Shown here: in pieces, positions 5,115 through 5,564 of the stretch
Layout: each line of letters starts with the position of its first letter
How positions within the stretch are numbered: the first letter of the stretch is position 1
Notes under the pieces: model-generated
Database searches by the model: none
What the model was told of the DNA's origin: nothing
The model's input: only the letters and a program-made list of their open reading frames with translations
Program-made: the position numbers and the translations under genes
Source of the DNA: Solobacterium sp. UBA1789
GTDB taxonomy: Bacteria > Bacillota_I > Bacilli_A > Erysipelotrichales > Erysipelotrichaceae
Length of the DNA: 5,564 nt
Reading direction: 5' to 3'
Assembly: GCA_002314515.1 (NCBI GenBank)
Contig: DCGB01000121.1
Span: forward strand, 6,074 to 11,637

Positions 5115-5564
5115 TTTTAATAATCCCTCTTAATTTGGCACTTTTAGAACGATGGTTATTATCCAATTCTTCTTTAGTTGCGACTATCGCTTTGTGATTT
5201 AGAAGTTTGTAAGGAGCTTCTTTGATTTCTTCCGGTCTTAGGGCAATACGCTTATCATCTATTACCGTACTTAATTCCTTAAATCTGTATTTCACCAGTT
5301 TATCTTCCAGTGAATGGAAGGTAATGATAACTACTCGACCATCTTTGTTTAGAATCTGATCAAATCCCGCCAGGAATTCATTTAACGAATCCAATTCGCC
5401 GTTTACCGCAATTCTCAATGCCTGGAAACATTGTTTAGCAGGATGACCCTTTTTACTTAAAACCTTTTTTGGCAGAGAATCTTTGATAATATCAACCAGT
5501 TCAAAGGTTGTTTCTATCGCTTTTTCATTTCTTTTTAAACAGATATTTGCGGCAATCGGTCCAG
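5107..5564 (-). CDS. rsmH: 16S rRNA (cytosine(1402)-N4)-methyltransferase RsmH, C-terminal half (partial, cut by window end)
   Basis: RsmH (MraW) uses S-adenosylmethionine to methylate N4 of C1402 in the ribosomal P site and is the usual first or second gene of the dcw cluster. About 151 codons of the C-terminal part are present; the frame stays open to the window edge, so the SAM-binding N-terminus lies outside. Recognisable family blocks, in order, are IETTFELVDIIKDSLP, KKGHPAKQCFQALRIAVNGE (the highly conserved GHPAK...FQALRIxVNxEL signature), GRVVIITFHSLEDKLVK (family ISFHSLEDR) and the terminal RSKSAKLRGI (family NPRSRSAKLR). A TTG codon at 5419-5417 could look like a start, but it is the Leu of FQALRIAV, so the gene clearly continues upstream. 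The reading frame ends with TAA inside the start of ftsL. No key residue of the visible part is missing. Confidence 0.95.
   Translation of the reverse strand, partial: GPIAANICLKRNEKAIETTFELVDIIKDSLPKKVLSKKGHPAKQCFQALRIAVNGELDSLNEFLAGFDQILNKDGRVVIITFHSLEDKLVKYRFKELSTVIDDKRIALRPEEIKEAPYKLLNHKAIVATKEELDNNHRSKSAKLRGIIKNG
5124..5130 (-). promoter_or_regulatory. Shine-Dalgarno site of the ftsL-like gene
   Basis: The minus strand reads AGAGGGA, ending 9 nt before the ATG at 5114 and lying within the last codons of rsmH. It is the strongest ribosome-binding site in the window and fixes the ftsL start. The gene can therefore be translated independently despite its 8-nt overlap with rsmH. Confidence 0.65.

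Noticed and set aside
5417..5419. TTG as a possible start of a short gene ending at 5107
   Set aside because: The frame continues open upstream to the window edge and encodes the conserved GHPAK...FQALRI block of RsmH, so this codon is an internal Leu.

Overview
The window is a compact, single-strand block of cell-wall and division genes from an AT-rich, low-GC Gram-positive-type bacterium (Firmicutes/Bacillota). The evidence is the gene order, the PASTA-bearing class B penicillin-binding protein, and the Shine-Dalgarno sites. The divergent MraY and RecJ sequences and the recJ-relA arrangement remind me of Erysipelotrichia (relatives of Coprobacillus, Catenibacterium and Holdemanella). That placement is inference, not proof.

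All genes lie on the minus strand, so transcription runs from the high-coordinate end to the low one. In that order: the 3' half of rsmH (16S rRNA methyltransferase, cut by the window edge, 5107-5564); a small ftsL-like divisome gene (4812-5114); a class B PBP with two PASTA domains (2620-4812); mraY (1632-2603); a divergent recJ-like DHH nuclease (121-1635); and the first 26 codons of a gene whose N-terminus resembles RelA/SpoT (p)ppGpp synthetase (1-78). The first five genes are tightly packed: an 8-nt overlap, a TAATG overlap, a 16-nt gap, then an ATGA overlap. They probably form one transcript with coupled translation. The only larger gap, 42 nt, lies before the relA-like gene. It carries a Shine-Dalgarno site and a plausible sigma-A-type promoter whose -35 box sits inside the recJ 3' end.

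The rsmH-ftsL-PBP-mraY segment is the classical start of the dcw (division and cell wall) cluster. MraY makes lipid I, the PBP cross-links septal peptidoglycan, FtsL is a structural partner of the septal synthase, and RsmH is the usual ribosome-methylating companion. The classical continuation (murD, ftsW, murG, ftsQ, ftsA, ftsZ) is missing directly after mraY. Instead the operon runs into DNA repair (recJ) and probably the stringent response (relA).

I see no RNA gene, mobile element, CRISPR array or clear terminator, and no stretch over 300 nt without a gene. Nothing here is convincingly a new system. The points most worth checking are the altered histidine motif in MraY, the divergent motifs in RecJ, and the wall/repair/stringent-response gene junction.
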